DNA of 64,000 nucleotides from Adiantum capillus-veneris. Its lineage: Eukaryota > Streptophyta > Polypodiopsida > Polypodiales > Pteridaceae. The notes beneath the pieces were generated by a model, which worked only from the letters and a program-made list of their open reading frames with translations, made no database searches and was not told where the DNA came from. Position 1 is the stretch's first letter. Every line of letters begins with the position of its first letter. The DNA lies in the NCBI GenBank assembly GCA_014529385.2, contig CM043942.1, positions 24,990,469 to 25,054,468 on the forward strand. Direction: 5' to 3'. The position numbers and the translations under genes were made by a program. Shown here piece by piece: positions 63,071-64,000 of the stretch.

Positions 63071-64000
63071 GGTCAGGACTGGGCCAATACTCTTTTAGTA
63101 TCTGAAATTCAGTCACTTCAGTCGATCCCCACGAAAAAGGAACTCGACTTTGAGTCAGCACATGGAGAGGTGAAGCGATCTCTGCAAACTTCTTAATGAA
63201 ACGCTTGTAAGAAGAACACAAGCCCAAAAAGCTTTGAACTTCATGAACATTCTTCAAGTCAGGCCAATCGCGTATAGTTTCAATTTTGGCCGGGTCCATT
63301 TGTACTCCGGCTTCTGAGACTATATGTCCCAGAAAACGTGTCTCCGGTTCGAAGAATTCACTCTTCTTTGCATTGATTACCAATTTATGTTGTTGCAATT
63401 CTTGAAAGACTAGAAGAAGATGATGTCTATGGTTGTCGTCGTTTTTGGAGAAAACAATGATGTTGTCGAAGAAAGTTTTGACAAAAGATCAGTGCTCTTG
63501 AAAAATTCTGTCCATCATTCTATTGAATGTCGTTGGAGCATTGGTAAGCCCAAAAGGCATCACCAAAAACTCGTATAGCCCAAAGGTAGTCCGAAAGGGT
63601 GTCTTGTAGACATCTCCCTGAGCAATGCGGATCAAATGATATCCGCTCTTCAAATCAATCCTGCTAAAACAAGAGGATCCCTGTACTCTGTCGAGAATAT
63701 CGTCGATCCTCGGAATTGGGAATGTGTTCTTGATGGTGATTTTGTTGAGAGCTCTGTAATTGATACACATTCTCCAAGACCCGTCTTTCTTCAATACTAA
63801 CAAAACCGGAGAGTAGTAAGGTGATGTGCTAGGTTGTATGAGACCCTTTTCTAGTAGTTCTTTGACTTGGTTCATGATCTCTTCGTTCTGAGCTTGGTTA
63901 ACTCTGTAAGGTGGCCGGTCCGGTGGGGAACTTCCTGGAATCAAATCAATAGTATGATCTTCAAGCCGAAATGGAGGTAACTCGCCTGGCAGGCCTTCTG
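63045..64000 (-). pseudogene. gypsy-M reverse transcriptase, open at the window edge
   Basis: The frame enters from beyond 64000 ([28 protein letters not shown]). Motifs: [72 protein letters not shown] Trp codon has become TGA at about 63488. The catalytic box reads FFDN (63466-63455 region), with the second Asp changed to Asn. The thumb ETRFLGHIVSEAGVQMDPAKIETIRDWP...LGLCSSYKRFI (63330-63200) follows in frame. Ty3/gypsy RT of a different family from A/B. Confidence 0.85.

Overview
The window is nuclear DNA from a land plant with a large, repeat-rich genome. A fern, lycophyte or gymnosperm-like genome is my inference; nothing here fixes the species. Nearly everything is transposable elements: Ty3/gypsy and Ty1/copia LTR retrotransposons, non-L1-type LINEs and small hAT-like MITEs, with long GA/CT and AT microsatellites. 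The one recognisable host gene is a fragment of a plant 1-acyl-sn-glycerol-3-phosphate acyltransferase (LPAT2-like), five exons on the + strand at 56127-57894.

Layout. 1-10.7 kb: two MITEs, LTR remnants, a solo LTR (G3, about 4012-10362) that was entered by a gag-protease-only gypsy element (H, 5190-10066), which was itself entered by a second solo LTR (G1, 7341-8677, TSD ATTAC). 10.7-36.0 kb: an old minus-strand gypsy (C) split by a 22.8 kb nest. Gypsy-B (12587-35373, TSD CCGAT) is inserted in the gag of C. B is in turn host to copia-1 (17289-22839, in its gag), gypsy-A (23502-28608, in its leader), LINE-K (28872-30853, in the GA tract of its 5' LTR) and copia-2 (31877-35301, TSD CCTAG, also in that LTR). 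36.0-43.2 kb: copia-E (minus strand), interrupted by a non-autonomous LTR element F (37029-40257, TSD AGCAC), followed by LTR remnants. 43.2-55.1 kb: three head-to-tail copies of one LINE family (L1 fragment, L2, L3), each ending directly in a CT microsatellite; L1 carries a 399 bp hAT-like MITE with an 8 bp TSD. 55.1-58.3 kb: an LTR end, then the LPAT exons. 58.3-64 kb: a LINE endonuclease fragment, LTR G2 with the integrase remnant of its element, LTR J2, and a gypsy pol running off the window end.

How it fits together. Most coding features are broken by stops, frameshifts or deletions. The best preserved are L3 ORF1, the LINE-K reverse transcriptase and the copia-1 RT-RNase H. Four of the gypsy elements have lost all or part of the reverse transcriptase between protease and RNase H or integrase. 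Excision of several insertions at their TSDs returns a continuous host reading frame, so the insertion order can be read directly. The nest either fills a very large LPAT intron or has cut the gene; the LPAT N-terminal exon and the exons after the fifth are not in the window.
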